From positions 1 to 32,118 of the forward strand of contig CANJCQ010000048.1 in the NCBI GenBank assembly GCA_947473355.1: 32,118 bases of DNA. Direction: 5' to 3'. Origin of the DNA: Sphingomonadaceae bacterium. GTDB taxonomy: Bacteria; Pseudomonadota; Alphaproteobacteria; Sphingomonadales; Sphingomonadaceae. The notes under the pieces are model-generated. The model was not told the origin of the DNA, searched no databases, and was given only the letters and a program-made list of their open reading frames with translations. Position 1 is the stretch's first letter, and each line of letters begins with the position of its first letter. Shown here piece by piece: positions 1-8,123 of the stretch. The position numbers and the translations under genes were made by a program.

Positions 1-84
1 GGTATGGGCAGCCCCCCCCCAATGTGTCCCCATTCCCCTCGACACGAACGGAAGTTGATTTGATACGACTGAAGCAGAACTGCT

Positions 85-822
85 CTAGAAATCCAGCCCC
101 AGCGCCGCAAACATATGGAACCCCGCCGCGCCGCCGCCATCCTCGAAGCTGGGCCCGACCGAGGCGAGCAGGCGGAACGGTGCTTTCAGCTGCAAGATCA
201 TGCCCAGCCCGAGGCTGGTCGAGCCATTGCCGCCAACCCTCTCCGCGCCCTGCCGGTCAGCCTCAAGACCGATCAGCAACCTTTTGCCCAGATGCCGCGA
301 CACGGCAATTCCGCCGGTCCAGTAATCGCGATTGCCCGCGCCCGGATTGATCGCATAGCCGCCGCCGCCGAACACTGACCACGGGCCAGCATCCTTCTGC
401 GCCCAGACCGGCAGGAAGCCAGTGACCTTGCCATGGCCCATGCCGTGGCTGGCGGTGGGCAGGGTCATGCCGGGGAAAGCGGCGATCGAGATCCCGGCCG
501 CCTCGTCATGGTAAAAGCGATACTTGACCGAAACCGCGACATCGCCCGCGCCCCAATGCATGCCCGTATCATCATGGGCAAAGGCCACCGGCAGGCCCAG
601 CGTCATCTGGACGTCCTTTGCCAGCCCGTAATTGATCTCGGCGCCCAGCGATCCTTCGTAATCAATCCCGCGCCCCTCGGCCTCGAACAGCGGCGCGTAG
701 ATCTCCCAGTGGCCGGTTTCGGTTGGCTCGGGATCGTCCGTCAGGAAGGGTGGGCCGGCCCAGGCGGTGCCGGGCGCGATCACAGCACTGGCGGCGAGCA
801 ACCAGCCGTGTCTAGCCCGCAT
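85..822 (-). CDS. Secreted beta-rich protein, probable outer-membrane barrel
   Basis: Encodes 245 aa. The N-terminus has a clear Sec signal peptide (about residues 1-22, likely cleaved after AWA before GPPFLTDDPEP). The mature part alternates short Gly- and aromatic-rich strands and ends in LGLDF, with a terminal Phe as in outer-membrane beta-barrels. The PPFLTDDPEPTETGHWEIY opening resembles the transporter/MetA-pathway-of-phenol-degradation barrel family, which suggests a small-molecule channel; this is a family-level guess. An AGG-type site (GAGG, 6 nt before ATG) supports the start. The start lies inside the 3' end of the upstream membrane-protein gene (11-nt overlap), so the two are probably translationally coupled. 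Substrate unknown. Confidence 0.75.
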   Translation of the reverse strand: MRARHGWLLAASAVIAPGTAWAGPPFLTDDPEPTETGHWEIYAPLFEAEGRGIDYEGSLGAEINYGLAKDVQMTLGLPVAFAHDDTGMHWGAGDVAVSVKYRFYHDEAAGISIAAFPGMTLPTASHGMGHGKVTGFLPVWAQKDAGPWSVFGGGGYAINPGAGNRDYWTGGIAVSRHLGKRLLIGLEADRQGAERVGGNGSTSLGLGMILQLKAPFRLLASVGPSFEDGGGAAGFHMFAALGLDF

Positions 823-1600
823 GGGCCGCCTCAGCCGGGCGTTGCCGGACGAACAGGATCAGTGCGCCAATGGCCACCAGCAGCACCGCCGAAGCGCCCA
901 CCCGGCTTAGCTCCAGCCCGCCGCTCGCAACCGGCTTGTCGAGGAAATCGCCGACCACTGCGCCCAGCGGCCGGGTCAGGATGAAAGCCGCCCAGAATAG
1001 TGCGACATGGCTGATCGAGGTCCGCCAATAGGCCAGCGCAATCAGCGCGAGCAGCCCTCCGAAGATCACGGCCGAACCCAGATAGCCCAGCGGGCCATCA
1101 GCGATCCAGTCGCCCAGCGCCGTGCCCAAAGTCTGCGAGAAAGTGATCGTCAGCCAGTAATAGAGCTCTGCCCGCGGCTCATGCACCGAGCTCACCGAAA
1201 TCGTGCCCAAGGCCCGGTGCCAGATGAACAGCGACATCAGCACCAGAGCCAGCAGCAGGATTGAGCCGCCCGGATAGCCGATCCCAAGCGAGCGCGTGGC
1301 AAAATCGGCCATGGTCGTGCCCGCCGTGGTCGAGGCAATGATCGTCGCCCAATAGAGCCACGGATTGAACCGCCGCGCGCGGATCTGCAGGAACACCATC
1401 ACGATCAGCGCACTGCCAAAGATGCCGGTGCCGATCAGATAGCCATTGTGCCAGAAGTCCGTCGCGGCATCCTCGGTAGTCTCGCCAAGCCACGACATCG
1501 AGACTGCGTCGCCCGCCGTTTCGCCCAGCGTCGTCGCCAGAATTTTGACGATCCAGAAGGCCAGCGTCACCGCCGGAACCTTGGTCAGGGCTGCTTTCAT
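812..1600 (-). CDS. COG4705-like multi-pass membrane protein with four repeated GxxxGD motifs
   Basis: Encodes 262 aa with about seven to eight hydrophobic segments. Four copies of a G-x3-[G/A]-D motif sit at the ends of membrane segments: G26-ETA-G30-D31, G94-TTM-A98-D99, G159-TAL-G163-D164 and G213-AVV-G217-D218, each preceded by a Thr two to four residues earlier. This resembles the uncharacterised membrane-anchored COG4705 proteins, whose function I do not know. The four buried acidic residues suggest cation or metal handling; that is inference. The gene overlaps the next one (secreted barrel-like protein) by 11 nt and follows the GST-like gene by 78 nt. Its own ribosome site is weak. Confidence 0.8.
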   Translation of the reverse strand: MKAALTKVPAVTLAFWIVKILATTLGETAGDAVSMSWLGETTEDAATDFWHNGYLIGTGIFGSALIVMVFLQIRARRFNPWLYWATIIASTTAGTTMADFATRSLGIGYPGGSILLLALVLMSLFIWHRALGTISVSSVHEPRAELYYWLTITFSQTLGTALGDWIADGPLGYLGSAVIFGGLLALIALAYWRTSISHVALFWAAFILTRPLGAVVGDFLDKPVASGGLELSRVGASAVLLVAIGALILFVRQRPAEAAHAG

Positions 1601-1678
1601 GGTCTCGGAAATCGGACTTCTCCTGCATTGGAGCCGGGTCGATCCAGCCGCAATGTTTCAGCACGATGACAGCGCTCA

Positions 1679-2455
1679 CTAGAAGGCCATCGGCAGCCCG
1701 ATATGTCGCTGCCAAACCATGTCGCGGTGTGCGATCAATGCGGGATCAGCCGCCGCCGCGATTTCGGGCGTGATATTGGCATAGACCGCGCGCATCTCGG
1801 GCGACATCGGGCAGATCGCTTGCGGTTGCGGCTCGATCAGGATGGCAAAGCAGGCCCAATAGACGTCCGCCGCAGTCAGGCTTTTGCCGACCAGATATTC
1901 CGATCCAGCCGCGCGGCTGCGTGCAAGCAGGCTGGCAAGTGCTTGCAGAATGGCGATGACCCGCGCGGTGGCAGGTCCGGCCACGCCTTCGCGCACGCCA
2001 TAGGCCCTCGTCATTACATCGGGGGTCATCATATCCGGCGAACCGCCTGCTTGCAGGCGCGGCCCCGAGCCCATCATCGTCAGCCGCCGCTCCCAGCCAA
2101 AGCCGCCGGAGCTGCAGATCTCGGTGCAGATGCCCATCACCGTGATCCGCTCCAGCTCGTCCTCAGGCAGCAGCGAGGGGCCGGAGCCGAGCCGCTCGGC
2201 CAGCATCAGGATCTCAATCCAGCCCGCCACGCCCGGCTCGTCGTTATAGACCGCGACCGGCGCATTGCGGAATCCGGTCCATTCGACCAATTTCTCGTTG
2301 GCCTGCATGATATGCTGGCGAACCGGCACGAAAGGCACTCCCCGCAATTTGAGCACTGCCTTGGCGGCCTCGCCCCAGGGGCCCGGCGTGCCAGCGCTCA
2401 GAGCCAGCCGTAGCCCGGGCATTTCCCGCGCTTCGGCGACTGAAACATAGTCCAT
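1679..2455 (-). CDS. Glutathione S-transferase-like protein
   Basis: Encodes 258 aa from the ATG at 2455, which has AGAGGAAA just upstream; a longer open frame continues 5' but lacks a ribosome site and would run into the divergent gene. The N-terminal part (about 15-85) fits a thioredoxin-like GST domain, with AAKAVLKLRGVPFVPVRQ followed by NAPVAVYNDEPGVAGW, where the cis-Pro position and the glutathione-contact acidic residues usually lie. The C-terminal part is helical and contains LVGKSLTAADVYWACF, the N-capping-box/hydrophobic-staple region (TAADV) typical of the GST C-terminal domain. At 258 aa it is slightly longer than a standard 200-230 aa GST. The substrate cannot be inferred; nearby catabolic enzymes suggest a role in breakdown or detoxification of an organic compound. 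Confidence 0.8.
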   Translation of the reverse strand: MDYVSVAEAREMPGLRLALSAGTPGPWGEAAKAVLKLRGVPFVPVRQHIMQANEKLVEWTGFRNAPVAVYNDEPGVAGWIEILMLAERLGSGPSLLPEDELERITVMGICTEICSSGGFGWERRLTMMGSGPRLQAGGSPDMMTPDVMTRAYGVREGVAGPATARVIAILQALASLLARSRAAGSEYLVGKSLTAADVYWACFAILIEPQPQAICPMSPEMRAVYANITPEIAAAADPALIAHRDMVWQRHIGLPMAF

Positions 2456-2524
2456 GGCGTTTCCTCTCTTTGTTGAAGCGACTATGCCACAATTGATCCG
2501 CCTGAAAACAGCGAAGGAAGTGCC

Positions 2525-2809
2525 ATGGACCAACCCCGCGAAGAAGCGCCGCAAACTGCGCTTGCCGAAGCGGTCGAGCGGGTCACCCAGCTCGAGGCCG
2601 AACTCGAATCGGCGAGCAATGCCACCACCGCAACCGACGCGCTGGCCCGCGCCCGCGAAGTGCTGCATCGCTGGGTCGATTCGGTGAGCGGCGTGGTCGC
2701 CACCCCCGGCGCCGGGCGGGTCGTGCTGATCCACATAGATGGCAGCGAATCGCGCATTGCCTCGCCAAAGCTGCCGATGCTGCTCGCCGAGCCGGTGCGC
2801 TGGGAATGA
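2525..2809 (+). CDS. Small hypothetical protein with N-terminal coiled coil
   Basis: Encodes 94 aa. The start has a strong AAGGAAG site about 5 nt upstream. Residues 10-50 are Ala/Glu-rich and heptad-like (ALAEAVERVTQLEAELESA), so probably a short coiled coil; the remainder contains a compact beta-like segment (GRVVLIHIDGSESRIAS). No family recognised. The gene is divergent from the GST-like gene, with 69 bp between starts, and lies 94 bp ahead of the amidohydrolase on the same strand, so it may share its transcription. It could be an adaptor or simply a conserved hypothetical of sphingomonads. Confidence 0.6.
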   Translation: MDQPREEAPQTALAEAVERVTQLEAELESASNATTATDALARAREVLHRWVDSVSGVVATPGAGRVVLIHIDGSESRIASPKLPMLLAEPVRWE

Positions 2810-2903
2810 CCTGTTCTTGCGGACAGTTTGCCTGACAAGGCATCTGCTGATAACGCCGACTCATCAAGCTGCAACAGGCAGATAAATCCCCGGGAGAATT
2901 GCC

Positions 2904-4088
2904 ATGGCCGAAGCCGATATCGACATTAACCGCAAGTTCGAGGCGGAACCGCGCGTAGCCGACTATGTCGTCGATGCCGATGTCCATGTGACCCCGCCGC
3001 CAACCTTCTGGGCCGAATATCTCTCCCCCAAATTCCGCGATCTCGCGCCCAAGCTCGAAGAGGGCAACGATTGCGATTACGTCGTTTTCGAAGGCAATCG
3101 CCGCCCGATCAACCTGATGCAGAGCCAGGCTGGGCGCACGTTTGACAAATACAAGGGCTCCGGAAAGCAGAGCGACATGCGCAGCGGGGGCTGGATGGTG
3201 CCGCAGCGGCTCGACGACATGGATCGCGACGGTATCGACAAGGCAGTCTGTTTTGGTGGCGGCCCGCTGGGCACCGGCAATCTCGATCTCTATCTCGACA
3301 GCTTCGATGCCTTCAACCGCTGGCAGTCGGACTTCTGCAAAGATTCGGGCGGGCGCATGTATGCCTGCGCTTACCTCACCACTGTCGATGTCGATCACAC
3401 CATCAAGGGCATGCGCGCAGCAAAAGCTCGCGGCGATGTCGCGGTCAATCTGCCGGCTTTCCCGCAATCAGTCAGCCAGTTCACCAAGGAAGGCGCGGTC
3501 TGGCAGGCGATGACCGGCGATGCCACCGGCGACCGCCAGTATCGCGACCCCGAATTCGATCCGATGTGGGCTGCTGCCGTCGAGCTGGACCTGCCGATCA
3601 CTTTCCACCTCGGCGCGCGGACATCGCGCTTCAAGGACAAGACCAACTTTCTGTGCGATCTGCCGATGGGCAAGCCGGCCATGCTCGAGATGATCAACAT
3701 CCTGCTCTATTCGGGCGTGTTCGATCGCTTCCCAGCGCTGCGCGTCGGCCTGATCGAAAGCGGCGTGGGCTGGATCCCGTGGGCCTGCGAATATATGGAC
3801 CGCGCCTGGGAAATGCAGCGCCACTGGACCGAAGTGCCCAACAAGGAGAAGCCCAGCTTCTATTTCGACCAGAACGTCTATGCTTCGTTCATTGAGGATC
3901 CGGTCGGCGTCGAACTGCGCCACAAGTCGGGCGCGAAAAACATCATGTGGTCGAGCGACTATCCGCATTCGGAGACGACTTTCCCGCACTCGCACAAGGC
4001 CATTGCGCGCAATTTTGTCGGCGTGCCGAAGGCAGAGCGCGACTGGATTCTGGCGGGCTGCGCCGAGAAGTTCTTTGGGTTGAAGTAG
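2904..4088 (+). CDS. Amidohydrolase-2 family metal-dependent hydrolase
   Basis: Encodes 394 aa, a normal length for the amidohydrolase-2 (ACMSD-like) TIM-barrel family of C-C or C-N hydrolases and decarboxylases. Likely metal and active-site residues are visible: D24-A-D26-V-H28 after the first strand, H235 in ITFHLGAR, and D352 in WSSDYPHSE with H355. The protein is probably cytoplasmic. A good GGGAG site lies before the ATG. It is followed, after a REP pair, by a MaoC-type hydratase and preceded by a GST-like gene, a grouping seen around catabolism of aromatic or polycyclic compounds in sphingomonads; the actual substrate is not evident. Assignment to the superfamily is firm, the reaction is not. 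Confidence 0.88.
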   Translation: MAEADIDINRKFEAEPRVADYVVDADVHVTPPPTFWAEYLSPKFRDLAPKLEEGNDCDYVVFEGNRRPINLMQSQAGRTFDKYKGSGKQSDMRSGGWMVPQRLDDMDRDGIDKAVCFGGGPLGTGNLDLYLDSFDAFNRWQSDFCKDSGGRMYACAYLTTVDVDHTIKGMRAAKARGDVAVNLPAFPQSVSQFTKEGAVWQAMTGDATGDRQYRDPEFDPMWAAAVELDLPITFHLGARTSRFKDKTNFLCDLPMGKPAMLEMINILLYSGVFDRFPALRVGLIESGVGWIPWACEYMDRAWEMQRHWTEVPNKEKPSFYFDQNVYASFIEDPVGVELRHKSGAKNIMWSSDYPHSETTFPHSHKAIARNFVGVPKAERDWILAGCAEKFFGLK

Positions 4089-4118
4089 GAGCGCAACTCG
4101 TCAACACCGTGCCGAAAT

Positions 4119-4258
4119 CGTCATCCTGAACTTGTTTCAGGATGCATTTCTCGGCCTGTCCCGCCAGTGCAGGAACGGCGCAAACCTGACGGTTGGCTCC
4201 TCTCCAGCTAGCGCAAGGCATGCGGCACGATGGACCCTGAAACAAGTTCAGGGTGACG
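4119..4258. repeat. REP pair (family A), two hairpins in inverted orientation
   Basis: Two near-identical palindromes face each other. The left one (about 4119-4145) contains ATCCTGAA-cttgt-TTCAGGAT; the right one (about 4232-4258) contains ACCCTGAA-acaag-TTCAGGGT. Outer flanks are CGTC and GACG, so the whole 140-bp unit is itself an inverted pair. The change of AT to AC on one side is matched by the change of AT to GT on the other, which keeps the stem paired. It fills most of the space between the amidohydrolase and the hydratase and may act as an mRNA-stabilising or terminating element. Confidence 0.8.
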
Positions 4259-4297
4259 GGGAGTGTAAGGTTGGGGAAATGGATTGAGGGGATAATC

Positions 4298-5200
4298 ATG
4301 AGCGAACACCCCATGCCCAATTTCGAACACCTCGTCGGCAAGGAGCTGGAAAGCGGCACCTATAGCTGGGATGAGCACCGGACCATGCTCTATGCCGTGG
4401 GGGTAGGTGCGGGGCTGGCCGATCCATACCAGGAGCTCGAATTCACCACCGAGAACACGCTGGGCAAACCGCAGCAGGTGATCCCCTCGTTCATCGCGCT
4501 AATGTCGCCAGGCGGCGGCTGGATCCGCGAGCTGGGCTTCAAGGCGCGCAGCTGGGACGGGATGGAATGGGGCTATCCGGAAGGGCTGGTCCATGGCGGC
4601 CAGGGTTTCACGCTCGCCCGCCCGATTCCGCCCGCCGGCACGGTCAATCTCACGCAGCACCTGATTGGGGTGTTTGATAAGGGCTCAGGCGCGCTCGCCA
4701 TTTCCGAAGTGCGTGCGACGCTGGCCGACACCGGCGAACTGCTCGGCACTTCGCGCGCCGAAATGTTCGTGCGCGGGCAGGGCGGCTTCGGCGGTCCGCG
4801 CGGCCCTGCGGACGAAGAGCCATGGCCCAAGCCGGACCGCCCGCCCGATCTCAAAGTTTCAATCGAAGTGCCGATCGGCCAGTCGTTGATTTACCGCCTG
4901 CTCGGCGACAACAACCCCCACGCCACAGACCCCGCGCGCGCCAGCGGCGATGGCTTCGACCGCCCGATCTTCTTCGGCCTCGGCACCTTCGGCTTCGCCT
5001 GCCGCGCGCTCATCAAAGGCCTGTGCGATGGCGACGTAACCCGCTTCGGCGGCATGGACGCCCGCTTCTCGCAGCCGGTCCATCCGGGGGACCGGCTCGA
5101 CACGCTGATCTGGCACACCGAAGGCGGCGCGCGGTTCATGACCGTGGTGGGCGAAGGCCGGGTGGTGATCGACCGGGGGGTGTTCCGGTATATGGGGTGA
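4298..5200 (+). CDS. MaoC-type two-hotdog hydratase with altered catalytic motif
   Basis: Encodes 300 aa from the ATG at 4298, preceded by TTGAGGGG. It has the two-domain layout of (R)-specific enoyl-CoA hydratase 2: an N-terminal hotdog with TMLYAVGVGAGLADP (about 29-43), a linker around 165-190, and a C-terminal hotdog with IYRLLGDNN (about 198-206) and FGLGTFGFACRAL (226-238). Family members normally carry D-x-N-P-x-H, where Asp and His activate water. Here the sequence is D204-N-N-P207-H208-A209, so His is displaced by one and Ala sits at the catalytic position; the usual LHGLCT is IFFGLGT. It may be an inactive or altered hydratase, or the shifted His may substitute. It follows the amidohydrolase gene and probably acts on a CoA thioester. 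Confidence 0.85.
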   Translation: MSEHPMPNFEHLVGKELESGTYSWDEHRTMLYAVGVGAGLADPYQELEFTTENTLGKPQQVIPSFIALMSPGGGWIRELGFKARSWDGMEWGYPEGLVHGGQGFTLARPIPPAGTVNLTQHLIGVFDKGSGALAISEVRATLADTGELLGTSRAEMFVRGQGGFGGPRGPADEEPWPKPDRPPDLKVSIEVPIGQSLIYRLLGDNNPHATDPARASGDGFDRPIFFGLGTFGFACRALIKGLCDGDVTRFGGMDARFSQPVHPGDRLDTLIWHTEGGARFMTVVGEGRVVIDRGVFRYMG

Positions 5201-5343
5201 GGGGGCGGGGCAAAGAGCGCAAACCGAAAGCTATCCATGATTTGACATTGCCTCGAGGTTGGATCGGCGCAATCAGGTGCGAAGTCCAGGCTTCCCCATA
5301 ATACGACGGCGTCAGGTTTCGTGATCGCCGCTGCAGCGGAAAG

Positions 5344-5955
5344 ATGATCGCCATGGTATTATGTCGCTCCCGCAAGCTGTTCGGCACTTTGTTGGCAATT
5401 AGCGGCATCCTGCTGAGTTCCGGATGTTTTTACAGCGATGCGCCGCTTCTCACCCAATCCGAATACGTTCGGCCCATTCGCGCGGGGCTTTGGGAGAATC
5501 TGGTTCCTGTTCCTGACCGGGAATGGGCAGCAATGACGTCCAGAGAAAGGTCCGGAAAGCATTGCAGAGCCATCTCGGCGCGGCGCTATTGCGGTCAAAG
5601 GGTTCGCATATCTACAAGCCCGGATGGGTCCTACCGGCTGACCTGGGACGGTGAGAAAGCCGTCGATCGCGTTGTCATGGCAGCGCTCGCCGTCGATAAA
5701 TTTATCGTCGCGCAGGATTCGGGTAACGGATCCGCAGAATATGCGCTTGCTACCCAGTCGTCACCCGCCTCGTTCACGATCCGAATGCCGGACTGCGATA
5801 GGGACGGCTACCTGCGCGCATATGCGTTGCCGGCCGAAGATGCTTCCAGCAAATGCAGGATCGTCGATCGGCGAAGGCTGCTTGAATTATTCGCCGAATA
5901 TATGACCAAATCATCTCCGGCAGATGCGAAAGTCTTCCGGCGAATTGGAGACTGA
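5344..5955 (+). CDS. Hypothetical lipoprotein
   Basis: Encodes 203 aa. After a basic N-terminus (RSRK) and a hydrophobic stretch comes a lipobox, LLSSGC (Cys about residue 28), which predicts signal peptidase II processing and lipid anchoring. Asp is absent directly after the Cys (Phe instead), consistent with outer-membrane sorting. The mature part contains CRAISARRYCGQ and later single cysteines (MPDCDRD, KCRIVD), so periplasmic disulfides are possible. No family recognised. A second in-frame ATG at 5353 is an alternative start; 5344 has GCGGAAAG upstream. The gene stands alone, and its codon use looks less GC-extreme than its neighbours, which may hint at later acquisition. Confidence 0.65.
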   Translation: MIAMVLCRSRKLFGTLLAISGILLSSGCFYSDAPLLTQSEYVRPIRAGLWENLVPVPDREWAAMTSRERSGKHCRAISARRYCGQRVRISTSPDGSYRLTWDGEKAVDRVVMAALAVDKFIVAQDSGNGSAEYALATQSSPASFTIRMPDCDRDGYLRAYALPAEDASSKCRIVDRRRLLELFAEYMTKSSPADAKVFRRIGD

Positions 5956-6109
5956 ATCTATCTCGCCCCTGTCATAAGCCAGCCGCCTGGTTTCAGCCAA
6001 AGGCCAAGCCCCTGGTCAAAACCATCAGTCGTCACCCTCAGCTATCCCGCAGGCCACCCCCCCCAAACCCTGCACACCAACCCTCACGCCCGTCCTCCAG
6101 GAGAATCGC

Positions 6110-6835
6110 ATGTGCTATTCGGCTACCGCGAGCTTTGTTGCCTCCGGCGTGATCGGGACCATTGGTCTGATGACCCTGCGCCATGTCCGCGAGCCGCGCG
6201 CACTGCTGTTTGCTGCGGTGCCGCTGCTGTTCTCGCTGCACCAGTTCACTGAAGGCTTCGTCTGGCTGGGCCTTGAAGGCCGCGTCGGGCCGGTGGCGCT
6301 GGGGCATGTGACTTTCCTGTTCATGGTCTATGCGCAAGGCATTCTGCCATTTCTGATGCCGCTCGCGATCCTGCTGATGGAGCCGGCCGGATGGCGCCGG
6401 AAAGCGATCACTGCGCTGACTGTGCTGGGCGCCTTCGTCTGTGTGTGGATGATTTACGGGCTGGTGTTCTTCGAGAGCCAGTGCTTCGTCGAGCAGCATT
6501 CGATTGCCTATCGCAATCCGTTTACCGGCAATTTCACGGTGTCGGTGATGTATGTCATCGCCACCTGCGGCGCGATGCTGCTGTCAACGCACCGCGTTGT
6601 CAGGGCCTATGGCGTGCTCAACGTGATCGGCGTGATCATCGCGCACCTGGCCAAGGCCTATGCTTTCGCGTCGGTCTGGTGCTTCTATGCCGCGACGCTG
6701 AGCGTGGTGCTCTACTGGCAGTTCAGCCGCAGCAACATCGACGTCGAAACGCCTAACGGAGTGTCGCCGATCCTGAGGCCGTTTCTCTTCCCCTGGCTGC
6801 GTCTGAAGAGCGCAGTGGGGCGGATTTCCGGCTAG
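6110..6835 (+). CDS. DUF6629-type integral membrane protein
   Basis: Encodes 241 aa with about seven hydrophobic segments. The opening MCYSATASFVASGVIG is characteristic of the DUF6629 membrane family (usually MCFSA-ASF). Other conserved-looking pieces are SLHQFTEGFVWLGL (near residues 44-57) and the paired aromatic and His residues in the last membrane helices. The C-terminal tail (about 205-241) is likely cytoplasmic. AGGAGAATCGC precedes the ATG. It ends 6 nt from the convergent small gene at 6842, leaving almost no room for a terminator. Function unknown; the small conserved Cys, His and Trp residues have no demonstrated role that I know of. Confidence 0.8.
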   Translation: MCYSATASFVASGVIGTIGLMTLRHVREPRALLFAAVPLLFSLHQFTEGFVWLGLEGRVGPVALGHVTFLFMVYAQGILPFLMPLAILLMEPAGWRRKAITALTVLGAFVCVWMIYGLVFFESQCFVEQHSIAYRNPFTGNFTVSVMYVIATCGAMLLSTHRVVRAYGVLNVIGVIIAHLAKAYAFASVWCFYAATLSVVLYWQFSRSNIDVETPNGVSPILRPFLFPWLRLKSAVGRISG

Positions 6836-6841
6836 GCCAAC

Positions 6842-7051
6842 CTACTTCGTCGTGAACTGTCCGGCTTCAGCCTTGAAGTTTTCGCGCGCGAAAGTCCGCG
6901 CTGCGGTGGCCGTCTTGAACTGTTCGGTCTGGAGGTTCGAGGTGACGATCGGATAGCCCTGCGAGTTGTAGCGCGTGTCGCGCACAGTCAGGCGGAAGTG
7001 ACCCTCGGTGTCCTTGTTGATCAGAAAGGGAAGAATACTATCTCTGGACAT
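6842..7051 (-). CDS. Small hypothetical protein (69 aa)
   Basis: Encodes 69 aa from the ATG at 7051, which has AAGGAG 7 nt upstream; a longer frame exists but has no such site. The sequence is a compact alpha/beta pattern (HFRLTVRDTRYNSQGYPIV, then a helix FKTATAARTFARENFKAE). No family recognised. It is the last gene of a minus-strand cluster beginning at the cold-shock gene, 25 nt after the methyltransferase-like gene, so it is probably co-transcribed. The fold could be a small nucleic-acid- or protein-binding domain; nothing in the sequence proves this. Confidence 0.65.
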   Translation of the reverse strand: MSRDSILPFLINKDTEGHFRLTVRDTRYNSQGYPIVTSNLQTEQFKTATAARTFARENFKAEAGQFTTK

Positions 7052-7076
7052 GGGCTCGCTCCTTAGTTTGGTCTTG

Positions 7077-7760
7077 TTATTGGATTTGCGGGCTGGGACA
7101 CGCAAACCAGATGATATGTTTAGCACCCTTGCCATTCGCGCGGGCGCGCACTTCAATTTCTTCGACAGCAAATCCCGCGCGTTTCAACCTGCGCGCAAAT
7201 GCATCGTCCTTGGCCGCTGACCAAACCGCCAGCACGCCGCCGGGCTTTAACGCTCCTTTGGCAGCGCGTAGGCCCTGCTCGTTGTAGAGCAAGTCATTGG
7301 CGCGGCGCACCAGGCCATCGGGGCCATTGTCGACATCGAGCAATATGGCATCATAAGCGCCGCGCGATGACCGGATCACTTCGGCCACATCGCCCTGCAC
7401 CAGCCGCACCCGCGGATCATCAAGGCAGCCCGCCGCCAGCTCCTGCATCGGCCCGCGCGCCCAAGCGATAATCTCGGGCACCAGTTCCGCGACAGTGATA
7501 CCGGCACTTGCCGGCAAAGCGGCGAGGGCTGCACGCAAGGTGAAGCCCATGCCATAGCCGCCGATCAGCAGCTGCGGCTCCGCAGCACCGACAATCCGTG
7601 CGCAGCTCATGCTGGCCAGCGCTTCTTCCGAGCCGGCCATGCGGCTGCTCATCAGTTCATTGCGATCCAGCAGGATCATGAAGGCACGATCATGTCGGAA
7701 CAGGCGCAGCTCCCCGCCTCCGGGAATCTGCGCTGTGCCGAGCAGTTCGCGCGGGATCAT
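7077..7760 (-). CDS. Spermidine synthase-like SAM-dependent transferase
   Basis: Encodes 227 aa with a Rossmann methyltransferase core: motif I LLIGGYGMGFTLRAAL (about 65-80), an acidic strand-2 end (VAELVPEI, 90-97), DVAEVI (124-129) and DAILLDVDNGPDGL (137-150). This arrangement is that of polyamine aminopropyltransferase-like proteins, which are often shorter and lack the N-terminal beta domain, as here. Substrate unknown. The gene starts 8 nt after the end of the DUF6481 gene, with only a weak ribosome site, which suggests translational coupling inside the cold-shock-led operon. Confidence in the fold is high, in polyamine synthesis low. Confidence 0.8.
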   Translation of the reverse strand: MIPRELLGTAQIPGGGELRLFRHDRAFMILLDRNELMSSRMAGSEEALASMSCARIVGAAEPQLLIGGYGMGFTLRAALAALPASAGITVAELVPEIIAWARGPMQELAAGCLDDPRVRLVQGDVAEVIRSSRGAYDAILLDVDNGPDGLVRRANDLLYNEQGLRAAKGALKPGGVLAVWSAAKDDAFARRLKRAGFAVEEIEVRARANGKGAKHIIWFACPSPQIQ

Positions 7761-7768
7761 TTGTCCGG

Positions 7769-8110
7769 CTAACGGCCCTTGCGCGCGGCATAGCGCGCAT
7801 CGCGGGCAGCCTTGGCATCGGCCTCGGCCTTCAGCTTGGCTGCGACTTCGGCTTCGGCAGCCTGAATGGCTGCAAGCTCGGCTTCGTGCCGTGCTGCTTC
7901 CTTGGCTGCAATTTCAGCCTCGCGCGCAGCCAGTTTGGCGGCGCGCTTTTCGGCATCGGCCTTTTGCTTGGCTGCCGCTGCGGCGGCCCGGCGATCCAGT
8001 TCTTCTTGACTGGGCACCGGGCGCGCCTTCAGCTTGGCCAATGCGGTCTCCCGGGCGCGGGCAGCAGCTGCCGTCCGCTCCTGGAAGCTCGGTTCTTTAT
8101 AACCCCGCAT
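7769..8110 (-). CDS. DUF6481 family Ala/Lys-rich helical protein
   Basis: Encodes 113 aa, starting with MRGYKEPSFQERTAAAARAR, close to the conserved opening of DUF6481 proteins of sphingomonads. The rest is nearly all helix, with repeated Ala/Glu/Lys and Ala/Arg heptads (about 15-110) and a basic C-terminus (RYAARKGR), so a long charged helix or coiled coil, probably binding nucleic acid or ribosomes. It lies 13 nt downstream of the cold-shock gene. Co-location suggests a role in stress or RNA physiology; this is inference. Low sequence complexity means shadow reading frames across it are meaningless. Confidence 0.8.
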   Translation of the reverse strand: MRGYKEPSFQERTAAAARARETALAKLKARPVPSQEELDRRAAAAAAKQKADAEKRAAKLAAREAEIAAKEAARHEAELAAIQAAEAEVAAKLKAEADAKAARDARYAARKGR

Positions 8111-8123
8111 AGCTGCTCGTTCC

